The notes below the pieces were generated by a model. That model did no database searches, was not told the origin of the DNA, and worked only from the letters and a program-made list of their open reading frames with translations. Source: SSC3 sp963769585 (lineage in GTDB: Bacteria > Actinomycetota > Actinomycetes > Propionibacteriales > Nocardioidaceae). From it: 64,000 nucleotides of DNA. A program made the position numbers and the translations under genes. The first letter of the stretch is position 1; each line of letters opens with the position of its first letter. Below are positions 35,599 through 43,551 of the stretch, in pieces. The stretch lies in contig CAVYMJ010000006.1 in assembly GCA_963769585.1 (NCBI GenBank), forward strand, positions 992,001 to 1,056,000, read 5' to 3'.

Positions 35599-36408
35599 TC
35601 AGGCCGGCGGCGTCTCGGCCCACTCGTCGACGAGGTCGATGAGGTCGGCGACGGACTCACGGATCTGGGTGGCGCGGTAGGGGAAGCGCTCGATGTCCTC
35701 GGGCTTGGTGGAGCCGGTCAGCACGAGGATGGTGCGTAGCCCGGCCTCGAGACCCGAGACGACGTCCGTGTCCATCCGGTCACCCACCATCACCGTCGAC
35801 TCGGAGTGCGCGTCGATGCGGTTGAGGGCCGAGCGCATCATCAGCGGGTTCGGCTTGCCGACGAAGTACGGCGTCACGCCAGTCGCCCGGGTGATGAGTG
35901 CGGCGACGGATCCCGTGGCGGGGATCGGGCCGTGCAGGGAGGGTCCGGTCGGGTCGGGGTTGGTGGCGATGAAACGGGCGCCAGCCTCGATGAGGCGGAT
36001 CGCAGTGGTGATGGCCTCGAACGAGTACGAGCGGGTCTCGCCGAGGACGACATACTCGGGTGACCGCTCGGAGAGGATGTAGCCGATGGAGTGCATGGCG
36101 GTGGTGAGCCCCGCCTCGCCGATGACGTACGCCGTACCGCCGGGCCGCTGGCTGTCGAGGAACTGGGCGGTGGCGAGCGCGCTCGTCCAGATCGCCTCCT
36201 CCGGTACGTCGATGCCGCTGCGGCTGAGCCGTGCCTGCAGGTCGCGTGCAGTGAAGATCGAGTTGTTGGTCAGCAGCAGGAACGGCACACCGCGGTCACT
36301 GAGCCTGCGGACGAACTCCGCGGCGCCCGGGATCGCGACGTCCTCGCGAACGAGCACACCATCCATGTCGGAGAGCCAGGCGCGGACCGGCTGCGGCGGG
36401 TGGGTCAT
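35599..36408 (-). CDS. HAD-IIA family sugar phosphatase (NagD-like)
   Basis: This 269-aa HAD hydrolase has the nucleophile motif WLSDMDGVLV near residue 12, LLTNNS, and the acidic motif MVGDRMDTDVVSG. It belongs to the IIA group with NagD and 4-nitrophenylphosphatases, which dephosphorylate nucleotides or sugar phosphates. A minus-strand CACGAT box six bases before ATG 36408 suggests a leaderless transcript. Specific substrate unknown. Confidence 0.88.
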   Translation of the reverse strand: MTHPPQPVRAWLSDMDGVLVREDVAIPGAAEFVRRLSDRGVPFLLLTNNSIFTARDLQARLSRSGIDVPEEAIWTSALATAQFLDSQRPGGTAYVIGEAGLTTAMHSIGYILSERSPEYVVLGETRSYSFEAITTAIRLIEAGARFIATNPDPTGPSLHGPIPATGSVAALITRATGVTPYFVGKPNPLMMRSALNRIDAHSESTVMVGDRMDTDVVSGLEAGLRTILVLTGSTKPEDIERFPYRATQIRESVADLIDLVDEWAETPPA

Positions 36409-36414
36409 GGGTCG

Positions 36415-36420
36415 ATCGTG
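36415..36420 (-). promoter_or_regulatory. -10 box of the HAD gene (CACGAT, leaderless)
   Basis: CACGAT on the minus strand ends six bases before ATG 36408. Confidence 0.4.
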
Positions 36421-36496
36421 CCAGAGTCGGCGCGGAGCAGGGGAACGGAACTGGTTGAGCGAGACAGCGGCTGAGCCCGCCCGACCAGCCCGGCGT

Positions 36497-38200
36497 CTAG
36501 TAGGCCTCGATCGTCTGCAGGTACTCGTGCACCTGCTGGATCGCCACTGAGCCCTCGCCAGCGGCCGACGCTACTCGCTTGACCGACCCTGAGCGCACGT
36601 CGCCGACGGCGAAGACGCCTGGCATGGACGACTCGAACAGGAAGGGTGGACGTTCGAGAGGCCAGGGCTGGTTCGCTGGGCCGGTGATGACGAAGCCGTA
36701 GCGATCCCGAGCCACGTCGTCAGGCAGCCAGGACGTGTGGGGCTGGGCACCGATCAGGATGAAGACGGCGTCCGCGGGGACGACCTCTCGGTCACCGGTT
36801 GCCGAGCTCTGCAGGGTGAGGCTCTCCAGCTCTCCGTCGCCGGCGCCGTCGACGATCCCGGTCTGGTAGCGGACGTGGATGTTGAGCTGACCCTCGATCT
36901 CGTCGATCAGATAACGCGACATGGTCTCGGCGAGCGTCGTACGCCGGACCAGGATCGTCACGCGTCGGGCGTGCTTGGCCAGATGTACGGCGGCTTGGCC
37001 GGCCGAGTTCCCGGCGCCGACGACGAAGACGGAGCGCCCGCTGAACCGCTCGGCTTCCGAGGCGGACGCTCCGTAGAACACCCCCTGGCCGGTGAGCTCG
37101 TCCAGCGCCGGGATGCCGAGACGCCGGTAGCTCACCCCCATCGCGAGTACGACAGCATTCGTGGGGACCTCGGAGCAGTTCGAGGACGAAAGGTAGAGCC
37201 GGTCGCCGTCGGAGCGGATCGAGAGTGCTTCACACATCTGGATGAACGTCGTACCGAACACCCATGCCTGCTGCTGGGCACGCTGGGCCAGATCTGCGCC
37301 GGTGATGCCCCGCTGGAACCCGAGGTAGTTCCGGATCCGCGAGCTGGAGCCTGCCTGACCGCCGATCGTCTCGCGCTCGATGACCAGGGTGCGCAGGCCC
37401 TCAGAGGCGGCGTACACGGCAGCCGCGAGCCCCGATGGCCCAGCACCGACGACGGTGACGTCGAACTCCCGTGACACGGGGAGACTGGTACTGGCGCCGT
37501 ACGCGTCGGCTATCTGGATGTTGGTCGGGTTGACCAGCACCCGGCCGCTGCGCTGGATCACGACCGGCCCCCTGGCAGCCGTTTGTCGGGCGTCGGCGAG
37601 GATCTGGGCGCCCTGTCCGGAGTCGCTGGTGTGGAAGATGAACGGCACCCGGTTACGGGTGAGCAGGTTGCGAAGCTCGCTGGCGCGGGCGTTGCCCTCC
37701 TCGGCCACGATGGTCAGCTCCCGGGAGAGGGAGGCATCGGAACCCACCCATTCGTGAAGGAACTCGGTGACCGACCGGTGGAAGAGCTCGTCCGCCGGGC
37801 GCCACGGTTTGAGTAGGTAGTAGTCGATCTGTCCTAGGCCGATGCCTCGGCGCAAGGGCTGCGCGATCGCGTCGATCGCCCACTCGCCCCAGGTGATCAG
37901 GAGCAGCCGCCGGGAGTGCGGGAAGAGCTCACCGGCCTGGCCGAGCAGCTCGCATCCGGTGCCGTCCGGCAACCACTGGTCGGAGAGCACCAGCGCCACC
38001 CGTTCGCCCGACTCCCGCAGCTGGTTCAGGATCGCCAGAGCCGTGCTCGCCGCCCTAGTGGTGCGGACCTGGTAGGCACGCCCGTAACGGTCCTCCAAGT
38101 CGTTGCCGATCAGCTCGATGACGTCCGGGTCGTCGTCGACGGCAAGGATCACCGGGCGTCGTTCGGCTGAAGGCCCGGACGGGGCATCGGTGAAGACCAC
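36497..38200 (-). CDS. Response regulator fused to a thioredoxin-reductase-like flavoprotein
   Basis: This 567-aa protein has three parts. Residues 15-150 are a receiver domain with VDDDPD, phospho-acceptor Asp in LSDQWLP and Lys in LLKPW. Residues 155-230 look like a thioredoxin fold without cysteines. From about 240 an FAD/NAD(P) reductase follows: VVGAGPSGLAAA, VIERETIGGQAG, VVGAGNSAGQAAVHLA and GVFAVGDVRSG. The CATC redox pair of thioredoxin reductase is absent, replaced by GVFYGASASEAERF. It therefore cannot reduce thioredoxin in the usual way, and may pass electrons elsewhere or act as a phosphorylation-controlled sensor. GTG 38200 follows a CAGAAT box, divergent from the repeat protein. 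Confidence 0.82.
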   Translation of the reverse strand: MVFTDAPSGPSAERRPVILAVDDDPDVIELIGNDLEDRYGRAYQVRTTRAASTALAILNQLRESGERVALVLSDQWLPDGTGCELLGQAGELFPHSRRLLLITWGEWAIDAIAQPLRRGIGLGQIDYYLLKPWRPADELFHRSVTEFLHEWVGSDASLSRELTIVAEEGNARASELRNLLTRNRVPFIFHTSDSGQGAQILADARQTAARGPVVIQRSGRVLVNPTNIQIADAYGASTSLPVSREFDVTVVGAGPSGLAAAVYAASEGLRTLVIERETIGGQAGSSSRIRNYLGFQRGITGADLAQRAQQQAWVFGTTFIQMCEALSIRSDGDRLYLSSSNCSEVPTNAVVLAMGVSYRRLGIPALDELTGQGVFYGASASEAERFSGRSVFVVGAGNSAGQAAVHLAKHARRVTILVRRTTLAETMSRYLIDEIEGQLNIHVRYQTGIVDGAGDGELESLTLQSSATGDREVVPADAVFILIGAQPHTSWLPDDVARDRYGFVITGPANQPWPLERPPFLFESSMPGVFAVGDVRSGSVKRVASAAGEGSVAIQQVHEYLQTIEAY

Positions 38201-38264
38201 GCTCCATTCTGACGTTCTCAATCCGTAACGGCGAGTTTCGCCGTTGCGTGGAACAATGGCACTG

Positions 38265-39695
38265 ATGACCAGCGTCGTGGACGGGCTCGATGAGGCCCGC
38301 GAAGCGGTGTCGCGCAACGCCTGGCGCGAAGCGTTCGACCTCTTCGCGGCGGCTGACGCTGCCTCGCCGCTGGGAGCCGACGACCTCGACCACATGGCCG
38401 AGTGCGCCTGGTGGATCGGGAAGATGCGCCACTGCATCGCGCTCCGAGAGCGTGCCCACGCCGCCTACCTCAAGGACGGCAACGTACGGCGGGCAGCCGC
38501 GGTCGCCATCGAGCTCGCCGACCACCACAGCGATCTCCAGGAGCTCGCTCACACGACCACCTGGATTCAGAAGGCCACTCGGATGCTGGAGGGCAAGCCC
38601 GAGGGCCCTGAGCATGGTTGGCTGAACTTGGCGCTCGGCTTGCTTCGTCACGGCGAGGGCGACGAGAGGTCGGCTCTGGTCTTCGCCACGGAGGCGTCCG
38701 CGGTTGGCGCGCGCCACGGTGACAAGGACTTGTTCGCGCTGGGCCATGCCCTCACAGGCATGGTCGTCGCGTTCACCGAGGACCCCGACCGCGGGATGCT
38801 GATGATCGAGGAGGCCACGCAGGGTGCGGTCTCGGGCGAGCTCGGTCCCCGCGCCACCGGCTGGATCTACTGCATGATGATCTCCGCCCATGCCCAGTTC
38901 GCGGACTGGGAGAGGGCAGGTCACTGGAGCGAGGCGGCGACCAACTGGTGCAATCGCCAGGCGATCAACGGCTTCCCCGGCGTCTGCCGCGTCCACCGCG
39001 CGGAGATCATGCGGTTGCGCGGCGCGTTCTCCGAGGCCGAGGAGGAGGCGCGGGTCGCCACCGTGGAGCTTGCGTCGTTCAACCTGAGGTTTACCGCCCT
39101 TGCGTTCCGCGAGCTCGGTGAGATCCGCGTGAAGCTGGGGGACTTGGACGCCGCCGAGGAAGCGCTTCAGCAGGCGAGCGAAATGGGGGTAACGCCCCAA
39201 CCGGGCCTCGCCCTGACCCTGGTCCAGCGCGGCCGGCCCAAGGCTGCTGCGACCTCCCTGCGGCGGGCGCTCGCGGACACCAGCCTGGATCCCCTGGACC
39301 GAGCCAAGCTTCTGCCGGCCCAGCTCGAGGTCGCGCTCCTCCTCGATGACGTGGAGACCGCCAGAGCGGCGGCCACCGAGCTGGCTGTGATCGGACAGAG
39401 CACCTCCACCCCGGCGCTGCGCGCCACCGCCGCGTCAGCCGCCGCGTCAGTAGCCCTGGTCGACGGTGCAGTTGGCGACGCCGAGGAGGCCGCTCGACAG
39501 GCATTGGACCTCTTCAACGAGATCGACCTTCGCTACGAGTCAGCCCGGGTGACCCTTCTCCTGGGCCAGATTCACCAGGTGAAGGGAGACCTGGCCGCAG
39601 CGCGAGCCGATCTTGAGACGGCCCTGGCGTCGTTCATCAGCATCGGAGCGGCCCCCGACGCGAGCAAGGCACGCGAGCTGATTGGGGCTCTGTAG
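38265..39695 (+). CDS. Tetratricopeptide-like helical repeat protein, paralogue of the LuxR protein at 43552
   Basis: This 476-aa protein is all alpha-helical, with repeated A/L/E-rich TPR-like units throughout. It aligns by eye with the sensor part of the LuxR-type protein at 43552-45162, for example GWLNLALGLLRHGEGD with GWVALTEGMFCSLRQD and DRGMLMIEEA with DQGMVLLDEA. It ends ASKARELIGAL without a DNA-binding domain. It is therefore either a partner or decoy of such a regulator, or a scaffold. ATG 38265 lies seven bases after AACAAT (38252-38257) and is divergent from the response-regulator flavoprotein with only 64 bases between them. Confidence 0.75.
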   Translation: MTSVVDGLDEAREAVSRNAWREAFDLFAAADAASPLGADDLDHMAECAWWIGKMRHCIALRERAHAAYLKDGNVRRAAAVAIELADHHSDLQELAHTTTWIQKATRMLEGKPEGPEHGWLNLALGLLRHGEGDERSALVFATEASAVGARHGDKDLFALGHALTGMVVAFTEDPDRGMLMIEEATQGAVSGELGPRATGWIYCMMISAHAQFADWERAGHWSEAATNWCNRQAINGFPGVCRVHRAEIMRLRGAFSEAEEEARVATVELASFNLRFTALAFRELGEIRVKLGDLDAAEEALQQASEMGVTPQPGLALTLVQRGRPKAAATSLRRALADTSLDPLDRAKLLPAQLEVALLLDDVETARAAATELAVIGQSTSTPALRATAASAAASVALVDGAVGDAEEAARQALDLFNEIDLRYESARVTLLLGQIHQVKGDLAAARADLETALASFISIGAAPDASKARELIGAL

Positions 39696-39759
39696 CGAGC
39701 GTCGGCACCCTGGGATCCACAGGCTGCGATCTCCCGTTGTAATCGAACAGGTGTGCGAA

Positions 39760-39765
39760 TAGGCT
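39760..39765 (+). promoter_or_regulatory. -10 box of the DUF222-HNH gene (TAGGCT, leaderless)
   Basis: TAGGCT ends six bases before ATG 39772. Confidence 0.6.
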
Positions 39766-39771
39766 GGCTCT

Positions 39772-41076
39772 ATGAAGGTCCTGGAGTCGCTGACGACCAC
39801 CGAGCTGGCGTACCTGGTCAGCCGGATGGGCAGGATGCCCGCGGCCGCCGACGACGCAGAGCGCATCGACCGCATCCGGCTGTTCGAGGAGATCAAAGCG
39901 GCCGCAGCCGCTGGACAGGCTCGCGAGGCGGTCGCGTTCAAGCGCTCTCAGCTCGAGGCTGAAGAGAGCGCCCGCGTCCCGGTCCGCGACCGGGGCAAGG
40001 GGATCGCTGCGCAGGTTGCGCTCGCCAGGCGGGAGTCTCCCCACAAGGGGTCTCGTCTCCTCGGCTTGGCCGAGGCTCTGGTCGCCGAGCTCCCGCACAC
40101 CTTGAAGGCGTTGGAGCTGGGCGAGATCAGCGAGTGGCGGGCCACCCTGGTGGCACGCGAGACCGCGTCCTTGTCCCGCGAGGATCGCGCCCGAGCTGAC
40201 GCTGCCCTGGCGGGGCGCCTGGCCCGCCTCGGTGACCGGCAGGTCGCAGCCGAGGCCCGCCGCCTCGCCTACGGGCTCGATCCGCACAGCTTCGTCGACC
40301 GCCTCCGGAAGGCGGAGGCTGAGCGACGGGTGACGCTGCGGCCCGCACCGGACACCATGACGTTCTTGACCGCCCTGTTGCCCCTGAAACAGGGGGTGGC
40401 GGCGTACGCCGCGCTAACCCGTGGGGCAGACACAGCCGCTGCTGGTGGCGACTCGCGTTCGCGCGGCCAGATCATGGCCGACCTGCTGGTCGAGAAGGTC
40501 ACCGGAGCAGGCGACGCCGCCGCCGACGTACCGGTCGAGGTGCAGCTGGTGATAGCCGACTCTGCCTTGTCCGGCGCAGACGAGACTCCTGCCCGGCTTG
40601 CCGGCTACGGGCCAGTCCCGGCGCCGTGGGCACGCGAGATGGTGCGAGGCACCCGAGCTGCGGTCTGGGTGAGACGTCTGTACGCCGACGCCGGGCGGCT
40701 CGTGGCGATGGAGTCGTCGCGGCGGATTTTCCCTGCCGGGCTGCGTCGATTCGTGGTAGCGCGCGACGAAACCTGCCGTACCCCTTGGTGCGGTGCGCCG
40801 ATCCGCCACCTGGACCACGTGGTGCCGGTCGAGGCCGGCGGCGAGACGACCCAGGCCAACGGCCAGGGACTGTGCGAATCCTGCAACCACGCGAAGCAAG
40901 CCAAGGGCTGGCGGTCCAGGCCCTCACCGGGAGGCGCCGGAAGGACGATCGTCATCACGACCCCCACCGGGCATCAGTACCGCACCGATCCGCCGGAGCT
41001 GCCGCACCCGGGTGACCCACCCGCCTCGTCGATGATGGAGGCGCACTTCGGTCGGATGCTCGAGCGGGCTGCCTAG
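39772..41076 (+). CDS. DUF222/HNH endonuclease family protein
   Basis: This 434-aa protein has a long helical DUF222-type N-terminus (about residues 1-290) and a C-terminal HNH nuclease: CRTPWCGAPIRHLDHVVPVEAGGETTQANG, then CESCNHAKQAKGW, giving the His and Asn metal and catalytic residues plus two zinc-binding Cys pairs. Such genes occur in many copies in actinobacterial genomes, often near REP13E12-like elements. Their role is unproven; DNA cleavage is likely. No element ends are seen around it here. Confidence 0.85.
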   Translation: MKVLESLTTTELAYLVSRMGRMPAAADDAERIDRIRLFEEIKAAAAAGQAREAVAFKRSQLEAEESARVPVRDRGKGIAAQVALARRESPHKGSRLLGLAEALVAELPHTLKALELGEISEWRATLVARETASLSREDRARADAALAGRLARLGDRQVAAEARRLAYGLDPHSFVDRLRKAEAERRVTLRPAPDTMTFLTALLPLKQGVAAYAALTRGADTAAAGGDSRSRGQIMADLLVEKVTGAGDAAADVPVEVQLVIADSALSGADETPARLAGYGPVPAPWAREMVRGTRAAVWVRRLYADAGRLVAMESSRRIFPAGLRRFVVARDETCRTPWCGAPIRHLDHVVPVEAGGETTQANGQGLCESCNHAKQAKGWRSRPSPGGAGRTIVITTPTGHQYRTDPPELPHPGDPPASSMMEAHFGRMLERAA

Positions 41077-41096
41077 TCCAGGAGCGCGTCGGCTGG

Positions 41097-42251
41097 CTAG
41101 TCCAACACCCGGATGCCGACGACCGCGACATCGTCGCGGAGCGGCCCGTCCTCGAAGGCGAGCACGTCATCGACGACGCCCTCGACGAGTGAGTGTGCAG
41201 ACCCTGTGTGCCGGTCGGCGGACTCGGCAAGACGAGCTTCCCCGTACGTGCCGTGACCTGCCTCGGTCAGGCCGTCGGTGTAGAGCAGCAAGTAGCTACC
41301 TGGTTTCAGGGTCAGCTCTGTTGCGTGGAACCGGGGATCAGGCAGAAGACCAACCAGGGACCCCAGCGTGCCGACTTGGCGTGGCGGAGAGCCCGGTTCC
41401 AGGACGAGCGGAGGCAGATGGCCTCCGAGGCTGAAAGTGAGGTTCCAGGTGTCCTCGGCTCGTCTCAACCGAATCAGCACGACGGTACAGAAGCGTTCCG
41501 TATCGTGACGGCGAATGACCTCGTCGAGCACCGCCAGGGCCTCGTCCGGCTCGTGCATGCGGACCGTCACCGCCCGGATCGTATGGCGTGCCAGCGAGGT
41601 GACCACTGCGGCCTCGACGCCCTTGCCGCAGACGTCCCCCAGCACGACCCACCAGTCGTTCTCGGCGATCTGGAAGATGTCGTAGAAGTCGCCCCCGACG
41701 TGACCCCCGGTGCCAGCGGGGCGGTACGCCGCCGCCACCTCGAGTCCCGGAATCTCGGGAAGAACGGGTGGCAGCAGCGTCTTCTGCAACGTGTTCGCCA
41801 GCTCCTCCGCGCGCCGCTTGGCGTGGAGCAGCTCGGCTTCATAGCGACGCCGCTCGGTCGCATCCAACATCACGATGCGGATCAGCGTTGGTTCGCCGGA
41901 CTCGTTGCGGTCCAGAGTCGCGTTGAGCAGCACCGGGATCCGCGACCCGTCAGCGGTGACGATCTCCAGAGCGATCTCGCGCACGTAGTCCTGCATGAGG
42001 AGCATCGGAGCGTAGTGAGTGTCGTGGTAGATGCGGCCGCCTCCGGAGAGCAGACTGGACAGGCTCCGCTGGCCGACCAGGTCGGCAGGCGTGTAGCCGG
42101 TCCACGTCAGGAAGGTCTGGTTGACCCGCACGATGACGCCGTTGGGCGTGGTGGACAAGTAGCCGCAGGGTGCCCGGTCGTAGAGCTGCTGGGGGTCGTC
42201 GGCCGCCGGAGGAACAGAGAACTCGTCCCCGTCCTGCTCCGAGGTCGTCAC
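41097..42251 (-). CDS. PAS-domain PP2C (SpoIIE-type) phosphatase, RsbP-like
   Basis: This 384-aa protein has an N-terminal PAS sensor (about residues 22-130: APCGYLSTTPNGVIVRVNQTFL), a short coiled linker with ERRRYEAELLHAKRRAEEL, and a SpoIIE/PP2C domain. The metal-binding acidic motifs are all present: GGDFYD, LGDVCGKG, YTDGLTEA and RDDVAVVG. In Bacillus, RsbP dephosphorylates the anti-anti-sigma factor RsbV on energy stress, after activation by RsbQ. Here the gene follows an RsbQ-like gene with a four-base overlap (ATGA), the same order. No RsbV or RsbW gene is in the window, so its target lies elsewhere. Confidence 0.85.
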   Translation of the reverse strand: MTTSEQDGDEFSVPPAADDPQQLYDRAPCGYLSTTPNGVIVRVNQTFLTWTGYTPADLVGQRSLSSLLSGGGRIYHDTHYAPMLLMQDYVREIALEIVTADGSRIPVLLNATLDRNESGEPTLIRIVMLDATERRRYEAELLHAKRRAEELANTLQKTLLPPVLPEIPGLEVAAAYRPAGTGGHVGGDFYDIFQIAENDWWVVLGDVCGKGVEAAVVTSLARHTIRAVTVRMHEPDEALAVLDEVIRRHDTERFCTVVLIRLRRAEDTWNLTFSLGGHLPPLVLEPGSPPRQVGTLGSLVGLLPDPRFHATELTLKPGSYLLLYTDGLTEAGHGTYGEARLAESADRHTGSAHSLVEGVVDDVLAFEDGPLRDDVAVVGIRVLD

Positions 42252-43063
42252 CCTACCGGCTCTACAGCGCGCCCTATGAAGTCACGGATGGCGGTGATCG
42301 TTGCTTCAGGAGCGCTGAGATTCGGGCAGTGGCCGACCGCGTCGAGCATGATCAGGGTCCCGTCAGGAACCGCGTCAGCGACGTACTTGCCGACCTCAAC
42401 CGGCGCGATCACGTCCTGGGAGCATTGCAGGACCGCCACGGGCACGGAGAGCCGCGCCAAGTCCTCACGGCTATCGGACAGGAAGGTGACCTGGGCGAAC
42501 CGCTTGGCGATGTCGGGGTCGGTCTGGCAGAAGCTCTGGGTCAGCTCCTGGCCGAGCTCTGGACGGTCGGGGTTCCCCATGATGACCGGGGCCATCGCGT
42601 GGGACCAGCCCAGATAGTTGCTGTCCAGATTCTCCAGCAGGCCAGTGATGTCCTCCTCGGAGAAGCCCCCGACATAGCTGGTGTCGTCGATGTAGCGCGG
42701 CGAGGGGCCGACCATGACGAGCTTGGCGTAGCGCTCGGGCGCCTCCAGGACTGCGAGCATGCCGATCATCGACGACACCGAGTGGCCGACCAGGATGACG
42801 TCGTTCAGGTCGAGGGCCTCGCAGATCTCGGTGATGTCCTTGGCATATCCCTCGAGAGACGAGTAGCGCTCGACCTCGTACGCCGTCTGGTCGGAGGAAC
42901 CAGCCCCGACGTAGTCGAAGACGATGACTCTGAAGTCTTCCTCGAACGCCGGAGTAACCAGCCGCCACATGTTCTGGTCGCAACCGTAGCCATGCGCGAA
43001 CATCATCGGCTGGCCATCGGGACGTCCGGACACGCGGACGTTGTTTCGAGTCAGGATGTCCAT
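42248..43063 (-). CDS. rsbQ: RsbQ-like alpha/beta hydrolase (KAI2/D14 family)
   Basis: This 271-aa hydrolase closely follows Bacillus RsbQ: the start ILTRNNVRVSGRPDG, FAHGYGCDQNMWRLVTPAFEEDFRVI, FDYVGAGSSD, nucleophile Ser in VGHSVSSMIGML, VMVGPSPRYIDD and IMGNPDRPEL. Catalytic Asp follows in SQDVIAP and His in GHCPN. RsbQ binds a small hydrophobic ligand and activates RsbP; plant KAI2/D14 receptors share this fold. The TAGGGT box just upstream predicts a leaderless transcript that carries rsbP second. The ligand is unknown. Confidence 0.88.
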   Translation of the reverse strand: MDILTRNNVRVSGRPDGQPMMFAHGYGCDQNMWRLVTPAFEEDFRVIVFDYVGAGSSDQTAYEVERYSSLEGYAKDITEICEALDLNDVILVGHSVSSMIGMLAVLEAPERYAKLVMVGPSPRYIDDTSYVGGFSEEDITGLLENLDSNYLGWSHAMAPVIMGNPDRPELGQELTQSFCQTDPDIAKRFAQVTFLSDSREDLARLSVPVAVLQCSQDVIAPVEVGKYVADAVPDGTLIMLDAVGHCPNLSAPEATITAIRDFIGRAVEPVG

Positions 43064-43069
43064 CCCAGC

Positions 43070-43075
43070 ACCCTA
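43070..43075 (-). promoter_or_regulatory. -10 box of the rsbQ-rsbP operon (TAGGGT, leaderless)
   Basis: TAGGGT on the minus strand ends six bases before ATG 43063. Confidence 0.6.
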
Positions 43076-43173
43076 CAAAGGATCGCCTCTGACTGGGGAG
43101 TGGCTGGACAGGTATCCCGAGGGCTTGCCTGGACCGTACGCCGGGAGCAAGGTGATCCTGAGGAGGTGGAGAG

Positions 43174-43359
43174 ATGCACGCCAAGGTCGGTGATCACCTC
43201 GTTGTCGAGGGGAGAGTCGTGGGTTCTCAGCGCCGGGAGGGCGAGGTCATCGAGATTCGCGGTCCGGACGGCGAGCCACCGTATGTCGTCCGTTGGTCGG
43301 ACGGGCACGAGGGGCTGACCTATCCAGGCCCGGATGCACATGTAGTCGCTAACGGGTGA
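43174..43359 (+). CDS. DUF1918 domain protein
   Basis: This 61-aa protein (MHAKVGDHLVVEG ... IRGPDGEPPYVVRWSDGHEGL) matches the short SH3-like DUF1918 domain common in actinobacteria; function unknown. AGGAGGTGGAGAG directly precedes ATG 43174. The 192 bases after it, before the LuxR gene, show no other gene. Confidence 0.85.
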   Translation: MHAKVGDHLVVEGRVVGSQRREGEVIEIRGPDGEPPYVVRWSDGHEGLTYPGPDAHVVANG

Positions 43360-43551
43360 CCGAGTTGCTGGTCGAGCCGGACTACGGGGCTGAGTGGCCG
43401 CCTGTCGGCCTGACGAGCCCTCCCGGCCGCCGCAGACCTTTGTCCTGGATAGCGGGGTGCTGTCATAGGTTCATCGAGAGAACTCCCAGAACGTGAGGGA
43501 ACGGCCGAGCCGCGGTCGTCGACGCCAACTCGGTTCGCCGATGATCCGAGC

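Noticed and set aside
39772..41076. The DUF222-HNH gene as part of a mobile element
   Set aside because: No flanking inverted repeats, target duplication or companion transposase were seen.
41193..42617. Long plus-strand open frame over the RsbP-like gene
   Set aside because: It is antisense to the PAS-PP2C gene, whose frame carries all phosphatase motifs.
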